A DNA stretch of 18,573 nucleotides from Bacteroidales bacterium UBA1628. Lineage in GTDB: Bacteria; Bacteroidota; Bacteroidia; Bacteroidales; UBA932. Within the stretch, counting starts at the first letter, position 1; the number at the start of each line of letters is the position of its first letter. The stretch is from NCBI GenBank assembly GCA_002321335.1, contig DCMG01000127.1:1-18573 (forward strand), read 5' to 3'. The translations under genes were made by a program, and so were the position numbers. The notes under the pieces are model-generated. The model was not told the origin of the DNA and did not search any database. It saw only the letters and a list, made by a program, of their open reading frames with translations. Of this stretch, positions 1 through 6,064 are shown piece by piece.

Positions 1-684
1 GCCGAAAATCAGGTCAATGCTGATGTTCCGGACCCCACACCTGCGGAGAATCCGGAAAGCCTCGACGGCTCTGCGGGCGTCGTGCCTGCGGTTCATCCAG
101 CGGAGGATTCCGTCATCGAAAGACTGGACACCCATGCTTACACGGTTCACGCCAAGAGAAATGAGTCCGCGGACATATTCGTGCCCCTTTTCAACTATGT
201 CCTCGGGGTTCACCTCCACGGTGAACTCATCGAAGTGTTCCGTTGGGACTGTCGCTTCGAAGGTTGGTGAGCCATGTCGAACCACAGGCTCAGTGACCGA
301 AAGGACCAGATCAAAGACCGAAGAAAGCGGCTCAGCAGCCAGAGGGACAGATTCGGCAACGGCAGCGTCAGAAACAGAGATCTTTTCAGAGACGCCAACA
401 GTAGGTCGCTGAGCCTGCCGAAGCGCACAGGACGAGGTCAAAGCCTCGACAATACGGGCTAAAACATCAAGAGGAAGCACCGATGGGGTGCCTCCTCCTA
501 TGTAAAGAGTGTTGACCGCATTGGGAGCGGAAATATTCATTGATAGTTCCTTCTGACGGGAATTGATCTCTCCGATGACAGCGTCCGCATAATCATTGAA
601 CGCCTGGCTGCTTCGGCATATTTCCGAATAGAAGTCGCAGTAGGTACAGAAACTGCCGCAGAAAGGAACATGAAGGTAGATCAC
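1..684 (-). CDS. hemW: HemW-like radical SAM protein (heme chaperone family), partial, with in-frame insertion
   Basis: This is the N-terminal 228 codons of a radical SAM protein of the HemW family (formerly called HemN-like oxygen-independent coproporphyrinogen oxidase, now regarded as a cytoplasmic heme chaperone); the rest lies beyond position 1. Translation shows VIYLHVPFCGSFCTYCDFYS, giving the CxxxCxxC 4Fe-4S/SAM motif, then YIGGGTPSVL, FTVEVNPED, LGVNRVSMGVQSF and NISIDLIFG, all characteristic of the family. I chose the GTG at 684, five bases after the stop of the upstream gene, because the conserved protein begins there at once and no ATG is available. About 65 residues between ARIVEAL and FDEFTVEVNPED have no counterpart in ordinary HemW proteins and are encoded by a palindromic repeat (see the repeat at 263-437). 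The frame stays open through it. The family call is firm; the in vivo activity of this extended form is unknown. Confidence 0.9.
   Translation of the reverse strand, partial: MIYLHVPFCGSFCTYCDFYSEICRSSQAFNDYADAVIGEINSRQKELSMNISAPNAVNTLYIGGGTPSVLPLDVLARIVEALTSSCALRQAQRPTVGVSEKISVSDAAVAESVPLAAEPLSSVFDLVLSVTEPVVRHGSPTFEATVPTEHFDEFTVEVNPEDIVEKGHEYVRGLISLGVNRVSMGVQSFDDGILRWMNRRHDARRAVEAFRILRRCGVRNISIDLIFG
263..437. repeat. REP/MITE-like palindromic repeat inserted in frame in hemW
   Basis: Two inverted arms, CAGGCTCAGTGACC at 285-298 and GGTCGCTGAGCCTG at 404-417, match at 13 of 14 positions. A smaller stem (GAGCC/GGCTC) lies at the left arm. The right arm, read on the minus strand with its flank, is CGCTTCGGCAGGCTCAGCGACC, which resembles the widespread REP-type core containing TTCGACAGGCTCAG. 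On the coding strand it gives the low-complexity peptide ALRQAQRPT and ends near VTEPVVRHGSP, wording typical of translated REP elements. The edges are approximate. The element has kept the hemW reading frame. Confidence 0.7.
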
Positions 685-689
685 GGGAT

Positions 690-1604
690 TTACCTTAGCA
701 ACAGTTCGGTCTTGCCGAGGAATGCCTGAGAGGTGTAAGCCTCGACCGTGTAAATTCCTGCCTGATAGGATGGAATGTCATTGAGGTAGATGCTAAGATC
801 GACCTCTTTGCCTTCATAATCCACCTCTCTAGAGGCCGAAGCCACCAGTGTCTGACCATTGAAAGAGAACGAGGTCTGAGTACTATTGGTTAGTAGGAAT
901 CCTCCTGGATCCTTTACCCTCAGATAGACTCTTACCGGGCCTTTCGGTGCCAAATCGTTCTCAACAAGGCTCAACGAAGCAAGAAGCCTTACAACTCTGC
1001 TGCTTCTGTCAGTCACCTTGTCGGAGCCATTGTAGGCAGCCACGCTCAAGCCTCTGGACTTGATCACGGAACCAGCCGCTACCTGACCGGAAAGGTTTTC
1101 TACCTGTCCCTTAAGGTCAGCATTCTCAGCGCGACTCTCAGCAGCTTCGCGACGTGCAGCGGCAGCGTCAGCCGTCAGTTTGTGGTTCAATGTGTTGAGG
1201 GAATCAATCTGAACGATGTAGTTCTTCATGATGCTGCGTAGAGTTCCGAGCTCTTTCTCGTACTGACGCATCTTCCTACGGTTCGTTGCCTCGGTCTTCT
1301 GGATTCTCTCAATGAGTTGATTTACTTCTTCCTTTGAAGAATCCAACTGACTGTTGATTGAAGCGTAGTCAGATGAAAGGCTGTCATAGTCACCCTTGAG
1401 AGCAATCATCTGCTGAGTAAGATCATCCTTCTCAGCGTTAAGGTCCTTCACAAGGCTGGACTTTGAGAACCAAATGTAGGCAAGTCCTGCGGCAAGAAGC
1501 ACCGCCACAGCCACAAGAGCCCACATCGTCTTCTTGAGGCTTTCATTCTTTCTTTCCTGCTCTTCGCGTTCGCGACGCTCTTGGATAGGATCTATTTCTG
1601 CCAT
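690..1604 (-). CDS. Membrane-anchored coiled-coil protein of unknown function
   Basis: A 304-residue protein with a charged, Glu/Arg-rich cytoplasmic N-terminus (residues 1-25), one hydrophobic helix at about 27-46 (WALVAVAVLLAAGLAYIWF), then a long heptad-rich coiled coil at about 50-185. A predicted beta-rich domain follows at about 185-304, including the segments VRVYLRVKDPGGFLL and AGIYTVEAYTSQAFLGKTELLLR. The single N-terminal anchor without a cleavable signal suggests that the coil and C-terminal domain lie in the periplasm. It stands five bases upstream of hemW on the same strand, so the two are probably co-transcribed, though no functional link to heme is evident. It resembles conserved Bacteroidetes hypothetical proteins that are often mislabelled as SMC-like; I do not recognise a named family. 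The gene is divergent from the membrane protein at 1704. Confidence 0.8.
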   Translation of the reverse strand: MAEIDPIQERREREEQERKNESLKKTMWALVAVAVLLAAGLAYIWFSKSSLVKDLNAEKDDLTQQMIALKGDYDSLSSDYASINSQLDSSKEEVNQLIERIQKTEATNRRKMRQYEKELGTLRSIMKNYIVQIDSLNTLNHKLTADAAAARREAAESRAENADLKGQVENLSGQVAAGSVIKSRGLSVAAYNGSDKVTDRSSRVVRLLASLSLVENDLAPKGPVRVYLRVKDPGGFLLTNSTQTSFSFNGQTLVASASREVDYEGKEVDLSIYLNDIPSYQAGIYTVEAYTSQAFLGKTELLLR

Positions 1605-1631
1605 AGTTGTTCGATTTAATGATTAATGACA

Positions 1632-1639
1632 CAAAAATA
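1632..1639 (-). promoter_or_regulatory. Possible -7 box for the coiled-coil protein/hemW operon
   Basis: Read on the minus strand this is TATTTTTG, matching the Bacteroides -7 consensus TAnnTTTG, 28 bases before the ATG at 1604. No TTTG sits 19-21 bases upstream, so only half of the promoter is visible. Confidence 0.4.
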
Positions 1640-1653
1640 ACAAAACAAATTCA

Positions 1654-1661
1654 TATCTTTG
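1654..1661 (+). promoter_or_regulatory. Possible -7 box for the gene at 1704
   Basis: TATCTTTG matches TAnnTTTG and lies 42 bases before the ATG at 1704. No TTTG -33 element is seen at the usual distance. Together with the minus-strand box at 1632-1639 it makes a compact divergent promoter region. Confidence 0.4.
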
Positions 1662-1703
1662 CTTGGTTAGCAAAAATCGAACTATTACAAAAATCGGACT
1701 ATT

Positions 1704-2174
1704 ATGAAATATTTTATCAGAGCCGTCAAATACTTTTTCTATTTCACATTCTTGTTTGTGATCATCATGACCGCGCTTGTGCTCATCGGAGCCGTCAAGG
1801 CAGATGTCAGCCTGATGTTCAGAGGTGGCTACAAATCATTGTGGCAGATTGCGTTGTTATTCGCTTTCGTGTCTGCGTTCTACCCACGATTCGGGTTCAT
1901 CAAAAGGTCAGCAATGATAAAAGGAGAATATTCTGACATCCGTGGCGGGATTATTGAATATATGGAGGCGCGTGGCTACCGTCTGGAAAGCGAAGAAGGC
2001 GAGAACATGACATTCCGCCTTCGTTCAAAGTTCAGTGCCCTTTTCAAGATGTTCGAGGACAGGATCACGATGACCCGCGAACTCGGTGGTTTCGAGGTCG
2101 AGGGACTTACTAAGGAAGTGGTACGAATTGTAGGCGGCCTGGAGTACAAATTCCGCGTACTGGACGAAGAGTAA
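1704..2174 (+). CDS. Two-helix inner-membrane protein of unknown function
   Basis: A 156-residue protein with two hydrophobic segments, about residues 10-32 (YFFYFTFLFVIIMTALVLIG) and 44-62 (SLWQIALLFAFVSAF), followed by a soluble domain of about 90 residues. That domain has alternating hydrophobic strands (YRLESEEGENMTFRLRS, ITMTRELGGFEVEGL, VRIVGGLEYKFRVL) and probably folds as a small beta sheet in the cytoplasm. The start at 1704 places the first helix right after MKYFIRAVK, a normal positive-inside arrangement. I do not recognise the family; similar small membrane proteins are common as conserved hypotheticals in Bacteroidales. It is followed 61 bases later by the DUF2007-type gene in the same direction, and the two may share a transcript. 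Confidence 0.75.
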   Translation: MKYFIRAVKYFFYFTFLFVIIMTALVLIGAVKADVSLMFRGGYKSLWQIALLFAFVSAFYPRFGFIKRSAMIKGEYSDIRGGIIEYMEARGYRLESEEGENMTFRLRSKFSALFKMFEDRITMTRELGGFEVEGLTKEVVRIVGGLEYKFRVLDEE

Positions 2175-2178
2175 TGAA

Positions 2179-2214
2179 TATGCCCGCGGGCACTGTGGTA
2201 CCCCACTAGGCATA
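2179..2214. repeat. Nested palindromes between the membrane protein and the DUF2007 gene
   Basis: An outer inverted repeat TATGCC (2179-2184)/GGCATA (2209-2214) encloses a perfect 12-base palindrome TGCCCGCGGGCA (2181-2192) and a short GTGG/CCAC stem around GGTACC. The overlapping arms imply alternative folds. No T-run follows, so it is not an obvious intrinsic terminator; a processing or attenuation hairpin is possible. Confidence 0.45.
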
Positions 2215-2235
2215 GGTTCAATCCTTTAATATTCA

Positions 2236-2475
2236 ATGATTATGGCAGAAGATTTCAAGACTGTCGCTAAGTTTAACGATGCGATGAGCGCCCACATCAC
2301 AGCGGGTATGCTCAATGAGAACGGCATCCCTGCCGCTGTGTTCGGGGAGAATTCCTCCTATGTTTCCCTGAACTATGTCGATCCTATCGAGGTCAAGGTC
2401 AATGCTGCTGACTACGATGCAGCCAAAGCCCTACTCGCCCAAAACGAACAGACAGACAAGGCCGTAGAGCACTAA
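2236..2475 (+). CDS. DUF2007-type small protein (putative signal-transducing protein)
   Basis: A small soluble protein of 79 residues (77 if translation starts at the second ATG, 2242, giving MAEDFKTV). The sequence FKTVAKFNDAMSAHITAGMLNENGIPAAVFGENSSYVSLNYVDPIEVKVNAADYDAAKALLAQ follows the pattern of the DUF2007 family: a beta-alpha-beta fold with the segment (A)xxxAGMLxxxGIPA, then a strand ending IEVKV and a helix with the A(K)ALL motif. The biochemical role of the family is not established; the name 'signal-transducing' comes from its GlnB-like fold. There is no signal peptide or membrane segment, so it is cytoplasmic. It probably shares a transcript with the upstream membrane protein. 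It converges with the remnant gene and protease on the other strand, leaving only 37 bases to the remnant. Confidence 0.75.
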   Translation: MIMAEDFKTVAKFNDAMSAHITAGMLNENGIPAAVFGENSSYVSLNYVDPIEVKVNAADYDAAKALLAQNEQTDKAVEH

Positions 2476-2512
2476 TAAAGCCAAGCCATTCTAGTGACAT
2501 TATTTCACGTTG

Positions 2513-2673
2513 CTAAAACCTATAGCCTATTCCACCGTATAGGCCGAGATATTCTGTGCGACTCCTACACTGATCTCATGTGCTTTGAACTGCTTGATTT
2601 CCTGAGATATGTCAACATGACAGAATGCAAGCATCCCCACCAAGACTAAAAGTGTTTTGCGTGCGGTTTTCAT
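2513..2673 (-). pseudogene. Remnant of an outer-membrane beta-barrel protein gene (internal deletion)
   Basis: Beginning at the ATG at 2673 the minus strand encodes a signal peptide (MKTARKTLLVLVGMLAFC) and about 20 further residues (ISQEIKQFKAHEISVGV), then runs out of frame to a TAG at 2527-2529. In another frame just before and past that stop, positions 2557-2513 encode TEYLGLYGGIGYRF and a TAG. Alternating residues ending in Tyr-Arg-Phe are the typical last strand and terminal Phe of an outer-membrane beta-barrel. The simplest reading is a gene that kept its signal peptide, first strand and last strand while losing the middle and its frame at about 2555-2565. Its ATG overlaps the protease stop (ATGA), so it was translationally coupled to that gene. 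A 48-residue product may still be made. The parent protein cannot be identified. Confidence 0.65.
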
Positions 2674-4286
2674 TTGACCTCAATCATCGGGCTGGCGAGG
2701 GCTTTCCGAAGCTGGTCATCGTAGCGGAGACGGATTTTAATGCTGGCTTCTTGGAAGTAGTAGCGGACTGCGATTTCTTCCTCGATGAACGGGACTATCT
2801 CGTCTTTCTTGAGCTTCAGGAAAGTTTCCTTGTCCATTTCTAGGGCTTTCTGGAGGGCGTCAAGTTCTGCTGACATATTCTTTGAAAGTCCGTCTTTTTC
2901 CAGTTCCTTCTTCATTCGGTCGAAGTAGGTTTTGGCACTGGAGCGGTAGTCGAAGTCCTTGGTCTTGGCGAACGCCACGAAATCCGCCCAGTCACTGTCG
3001 GCAAGGTGGAAGTCCTCATCCGCACTGGCGTGCGAACGGACGTAGTCAAGGACATATTCCTGGATGATTCCTGAATATACGAGAGAATATGTCAGGCGGC
3101 TGTAGTCGTGTCCATCTATGGTGACATCCGGAGTGATGCCGCCGCCGTCGCGCACCGTCCTGCCGTGGGCGGTCTTGAACTCATGTGTCAGTGAGTCAGG
3201 GATATAACCGACGCTGCCGTCCTCGTTGCGGTGCGAGTAGTCGATCGCTTGGACGCACCGGCCTGATGGGGTGTAGTATTTCGCTGTGGTGACTTTCAAC
3301 TGACCGTTGTAAGGGAGCGGGCGGATGCTCTGGACAAGTCCCTTGCCAAAGGTTCTTGTGCCCATGACCGTGGCTCTGTCAAGGTCTTGGAGAGCTCCGG
3401 TCACGATTTCCGACGACGATGCCGAGCCGGAATCCACCATCACTATGATCGGGATCTTGGTGTCAAGCGGTTCGGATGTGGTATTGTACTTCATCTCCGT
3501 GCCTGCGGCCTGCCCTTTCGATGACATTACCATCGATCCTTTCGGCACGAAAAGCGACACGATGTTGATCGCCTCGCTCATCAGTCCGCCCCCGTTGCCG
3601 CGCAGGTCGAGAACCAACTTCTTCATTCCCTGTTTCTTGAGTTTAAGGAAAGCGTTGCGCAGTTCTCCGGAGACATTCTCCGTGAATCCGCTCTGGTAGA
3701 TGTACCCGGTCGTGTCGTTGAGCATCCCGGCATATTCAATGTCAGGAAGATGGATTCTCTCGCGGGTCACCATGATGTCCACGACTTCCTTTGAGCGCAG
3801 CTTCAGCACTTTGAACTTGACGGTCGTGCCCGGCTTGCCCTTCATCCTGTCGGAGCATTCCTGGCTTGTGAGCCCGTGCGTGCTCTGTCCGTCTATCTCC
3901 ATGATCTCGTCGCCACAGTGAAGTCCGTACTTTTCGGCCGGCGAGCCTTTGTACGGTTCGTTGATGATGACGTTCCCGTCCTTTTCCGGCTTGTAGATGA
4001 CCGCACCGATGCCGCCGTAGGACTTGTTGATCATCATCATCAGATCCTCGTTCTCCTCTTCCGGAATGTAAACCGTGTAAGGATCAAGGCTCTCCAGCAT
4101 CGCGTCGATGCCTGCCCTCTCGATTCTGTCCACCGGCAGCGAGTCAACATAAGACCTGTTGAGCTCCTTGAGGATGGAATTCTGAATCTCGGTCCATTTT
4201 CCGAGTTTGAAACTCTGTGACTGTCCGTAGGCCGCGGCGCTGACCACTACCGCCAGCGATGCCGCTATCAATGATTTGATCTTCAT
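2670..4286 (-). CDS. S41 family C-terminal processing protease (CtpA/Tsp-like)
   Basis: A 538-residue periplasmic serine protease with a signal peptide (MKIKSLIAASLAVVVSAAAYG, residues 1-21). An N-terminal helical region precedes a PDZ domain at about 88-175 (GGIGAVIY, GSPAEKYGLHCGDEIMEIDG). The S41 catalytic domain at about 190-395 carries LVLDLRGNGGG, VDSGSASSSEIVTGALQD and GTRTFGKGLVQ. By alignment with E. coli Tsp the nucleophile is Ser290, the general base Lys315, and Asp301 matches the conserved Asp. The C-terminal 140 residues are helical and charged, with no recognised domain. Such proteases trim or degrade envelope proteins after PDZ-guided recognition of a hydrophobic C-terminus. 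The frame is open up to 4592, but I chose 4286 because the signal peptide begins there and the extra residues are not conserved-looking. The stop overlaps the start of the outer-membrane-protein remnant. Confidence 0.9.
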   Translation of the reverse strand: MKIKSLIAASLAVVVSAAAYGQSQSFKLGKWTEIQNSILKELNRSYVDSLPVDRIERAGIDAMLESLDPYTVYIPEEENEDLMMMINKSYGGIGAVIYKPEKDGNVIINEPYKGSPAEKYGLHCGDEIMEIDGQSTHGLTSQECSDRMKGKPGTTVKFKVLKLRSKEVVDIMVTRERIHLPDIEYAGMLNDTTGYIYQSGFTENVSGELRNAFLKLKKQGMKKLVLDLRGNGGGLMSEAINIVSLFVPKGSMVMSSKGQAAGTEMKYNTTSEPLDTKIPIIVMVDSGSASSSEIVTGALQDLDRATVMGTRTFGKGLVQSIRPLPYNGQLKVTTAKYYTPSGRCVQAIDYSHRNEDGSVGYIPDSLTHEFKTAHGRTVRDGGGITPDVTIDGHDYSRLTYSLVYSGIIQEYVLDYVRSHASADEDFHLADSDWADFVAFAKTKDFDYRSSAKTYFDRMKKELEKDGLSKNMSAELDALQKALEMDKETFLKLKKDEIVPFIEEEIAVRYYFQEASIKIRLRYDDQLRKALASPMIEVK

Positions 4287-4345
4287 ATTCTTTGAATATA
4301 TTCCTGAATATATCCGCCCCCGCCCTTGTGGCGGAGCGACCAGCA

Positions 4346-4364
4346 CACGGGCGCAACACCCGTG
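4346..4364 (-). promoter_or_regulatory. GC-rich hairpin in the leader of the S41 protease
   Basis: CACGGG (4346-4351) pairs with CCCGTG (4359-4364) around a 7-base loop, between the possible -7 box at 4374-4381 and the protease ATG at 4286. A second weaker stem (CCGCC/GGCGG) follows nearer the start. A structured leader of about 80 nt is implied, with unknown effect. Confidence 0.4.
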
Positions 4365-4373
4365 CCAACCCTG

Positions 4374-4381
4374 CAAATTTA
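4374..4381 (-). promoter_or_regulatory. Possible -7 box for the S41 protease
   Basis: The minus strand reads TAAATTTG, an exact match to TAnnTTTG, 87 bases before the ATG at 4286. No TTTG is present 19-21 bases upstream, so the call rests on the -7 box alone. Confidence 0.4.
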
Positions 4382-4418
4382 AGTATTTTCTGATAGATAT
4401 GCCTATCTCGGAAACTGT

Positions 4419-4517
4419 TTTGTGTTTTTTGTCCGGCCAGGCCACACTTTTGCCGGACATATTGCCGTGATCCGCCACTTTGTCCTGCCAGGAGGCTTTC
4501 CCACGGACAAACACAAA
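4419..4517. repeat. About 99-bp intergenic element with terminal inverted repeats
   Basis: The left end TTTGTGTTTTTTGTCC (4419-4434) is the inverted counterpart of GGACAAACACAAA (4505-4517), apart from three extra T. Inside are a 14-base direct repeat with one mismatch, TTTGTCC(G/T)GCCAGG at 4428-4441 and 4479-4492, and a perfect 7-bp hairpin GTCCGGC/GCCGGAC (4431-4437/4452-4458). It fills most of the gap between the divergent protease and rdgB, together with their promoters, and holds no gene. Confidence 0.5.
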
Positions 4518-4523
4518 TTGAAA

Positions 4524-4555
4524 TTTGGTAAAACAACGCATTCTGCGGATATTTG
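4524..4555 (+). promoter_or_regulatory. Bacteroides-type promoter for rdgB-recO
   Basis: TTTG (4524-4527), a 20-base spacer and GATATTTG (4548-4555) match TTTG-N19-21-TAnnTTTG with a single mismatch. The expected transcription start is near 4562, giving a leader of about 25 nt before the rdgB ATG at 4586. Confidence 0.6.
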
Positions 4556-4585
4556 CAGAAGTGTACAAACAGATTTTCAGGCAAC

Positions 4586-5185
4586 ATGACAAAAATAGTT
4601 TTCGCGACGGGCAACCGCGGGAAGCTGAGAGAGGCTTCCGAGATTTTGGGTGATGGGTTTGAGTTGGTGACTCCGGCGGATTTCGGTATCACTGAAGACA
4701 TCCCGGAGACAGGGGAGACTCTGGAGGAGAACTCGCTCCAGAAGGCACGCTATATCTACGACAGGAAAGGGTGCGACTGCTTCGCGGACGACACGGGACT
4801 GGAAGTGGATGCCCTTGGAGGTGCTCCTGGGGTCTATACGGCCCGTTACGCGGGACCATCCAAAGATTTCAATCTGAATATGGACAAGGTGCTCTCGGAA
4901 CTCTCCAAACTGGAAGAGACCGGTCTGGATGTCAGCCGCAGGGCGCGTTTCCGGAGTGTCGTGACGCTGATCTTTGACGGCAAGGTGCACCAGTTCGAGG
5001 GCACGATGGAAGGCACAATCGCAAGGGAGAAATCCGGCAGGGGAGGCTTCGGCTACGACCCGATCTTCATTCCGGACGAATATCCCGGACTCACCGCCGC
5101 CGACATCACCGAGGAACAGAAAAACGAGATCTCGCACCGGGGCAAGGCCTTGAGGGCGATGGCACAGTGGCTCAATAAGCGGTAA
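4586..5185 (+). CDS. rdgB: Non-canonical purine NTP pyrophosphatase (RdgB/HAM1 family)
   Basis: A 199-residue cytoplasmic house-cleaning enzyme that hydrolyses dITP, ITP and XTP to the monophosphate plus pyrophosphate, keeping deaminated purines out of nucleic acids. It is full length for the family. Visible motifs are the N-terminal nucleotide-binding FATGNRGKLREA (residues 6-17), ENSLQKA (48-54), FADDTGLEVDALGGAPGVYTARYAG (66-90) with the catalytic-site Asp68/Asp69, GRGGFGYDPIF (151-161) and SHRGKAL (183-189). I chose the ATG at 4586 because MTKIVFATGN aligns with the family start; an in-frame ATG at 4553 lies inside the predicted -7 box. recO follows 47 bases downstream in the same direction and is likely co-transcribed, grouping two genome-maintenance functions. 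Confidence 0.95.
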   Translation: MTKIVFATGNRGKLREASEILGDGFELVTPADFGITEDIPETGETLEENSLQKARYIYDRKGCDCFADDTGLEVDALGGAPGVYTARYAGPSKDFNLNMDKVLSELSKLEETGLDVSRRARFRSVVTLIFDGKVHQFEGTMEGTIAREKSGRGGFGYDPIFIPDEYPGLTAADITEEQKNEISHRGKALRAMAQWLNKR

Positions 5186-5232
5186 TTTTTGCGATTGCTA
5201 AGTAAGCGGCAACTTATTATAACAGTTACCTG

Positions 5233-5883
5233 ATGCGCGAAAAGGCTGAACTCATCGTCATCGGCCACACCAAAGTCGGTGAAAATTCCATCGTTCTCCA
5301 CACCATCAGTCGGGAATATGGAAGGCGGGGCTTCCTTGTGAAGGTGAGCCCCAAGACGGCTATGGCGCTTTTCCTGCCCCTGAATATTCTTGAGGCGGAA
5401 GTCTCCGAGAACCCGAAGTCGGATCTTTGGTTCGCCCGCAACTTCGTCAGTGTCAACCCTCTCGTGGGTATCCGAGGAAATATTCACAAGAACACGATGA
5501 CGCTTTTCATGAGCGAGGTGCTTTTCCGTGTGATAAAGGATCAGACGAACGAGGAAGGGCTGACGGACTGGCTGAAGAAGACAATACTGACGCTGGACGC
5601 CCTGCAGAGCGACTTCGCCAATTTTCACCTTTGGTTTCTGCTGGAACTCTGCTCTGTCCTCGGATTCAATCCAGACACAATCGGTCTCGCACCATTCTCC
5701 GGCAAGCATCTTGATCATATAAAGTTCCTGCTGACCCGCTCGTTCGGCGAGGCGATGCTGCTGCCCTTAAGAGGTTCCGACCGCAACGAGATCGCCGAGT
5801 GCATCCTAAAATACATCGAGCACCACACCGAATCTTCCGTCAATGTCCGCTCCCTGGCTGTGCTAAGGGATATTTATGGATGA
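5233..5883 (+). CDS. recO: DNA repair protein RecO, short form
   Basis: A 216-residue RecO homologue: the protein binds single-stranded DNA and SSB and helps load RecA at gaps in the RecFOR pathway. The N-terminal OB-fold is clear (AELIVIGHTKVGENSIVLHTISREYGRRGFLVKV, residues 5-38), and the C-terminal helical domain includes LDALQSDFANFHLWFLLELCSVLGFNPD and ILKYIEHHTESSVNVRSLAVLRDIYG. The protein is somewhat shorter than E. coli (242) or B. subtilis (255) RecO. The stretch after LGFNPD is brief, and no CxxC zinc-finger pairs are present, as in E. coli. The start at 5233 gives the usual lead-in to the first strand. It lies 47 bases after rdgB and is followed by a hairpin with a T-run at 5950-5994. 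Confidence 0.9.
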   Translation: MREKAELIVIGHTKVGENSIVLHTISREYGRRGFLVKVSPKTAMALFLPLNILEAEVSENPKSDLWFARNFVSVNPLVGIRGNIHKNTMTLFMSEVLFRVIKDQTNEEGLTDWLKKTILTLDALQSDFANFHLWFLLELCSVLGFNPDTIGLAPFSGKHLDHIKFLLTRSFGEAMLLPLRGSDRNEIAECILKYIEHHTESSVNVRSLAVLRDIYG

Positions 5884-5949
5884 GAGGTCGACAAAGACTT
5901 CCGGTACCCCATCATTATTGCCTTGAACTGATTGTTTTAGAAATGAATG

Positions 5950-5994
5950 GAGGTTGACCAAAAAAATCTGGTCAACCTCTTAACAATTTTTTTT
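5950..5994 (+). terminator. Rho-independent terminator after recO
   Basis: A perfect 11-bp inverted repeat, GAGGTTGACCA (5950-5960) and TGGTCAACCTC (5969-5979), is followed after seven bases by eight T (5987-5994). It is 66 bases past the recO stop and just upstream of the SusC-like gene, so it probably insulates the two units. The T-run overlaps the possible -33 TTTG of the next operon. Its core AGGTTGACCA resembles the hairpin at 14308-14340. Confidence 0.65.
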
Positions 5995-6022
5995 GTCAGA
6001 TGCGGGTTTTTGCTTATATTGT
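5992..6022 (+). promoter_or_regulatory. Weak candidate promoter of the SusC/D operon
   Basis: TTTG at 5992-5995 and TATATTGT at 6015-6022 are about 19 bases apart, resembling TTTG-N19-21-TAnnTTTG with two mismatches in the -7 box. The ATG at 6065 would then have a leader of about 35 nt. No operator or regulatory gene is recognised nearby. Confidence 0.3.
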
Positions 6023-6064
6023 GAAACTATTAATAACAAAAACAGTAACCAAATCGACCTGTTT

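Noticed and set aside
274..462. Small plus-strand open frames opposite hemW
   Set aside because: They translate the palindromic repeat and the antisense of hemW; the hemW frame carries conserved motifs on both sides.
1607..1936. 109-residue plus-strand open frame overlapping the gene at 1704
   Set aside because: It overlaps the membrane protein in another frame and starts in the divergent promoter; the 1704 product has two clear membrane helices.
4287..4592. Upstream extension of the S41 protease frame to an ATG at 4592
   Set aside because: The extra 102 residues lack protein character, cross the structured leader and divergent promoter, and would bury the obvious signal peptide starting at 4286.
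5176..5216. Direct repeat TAAGCGGYAA at the end of rdgB and in the rdgB-recO gap
   Set aside because: Only ten bases, two copies, no further structure; likely chance or a minor duplication.
5993..6064. Upstream start for the SusC-like gene
   Set aside because: It begins in the terminator T-run and promoter region; the signal peptide starts at MERFAKK, position 6065.
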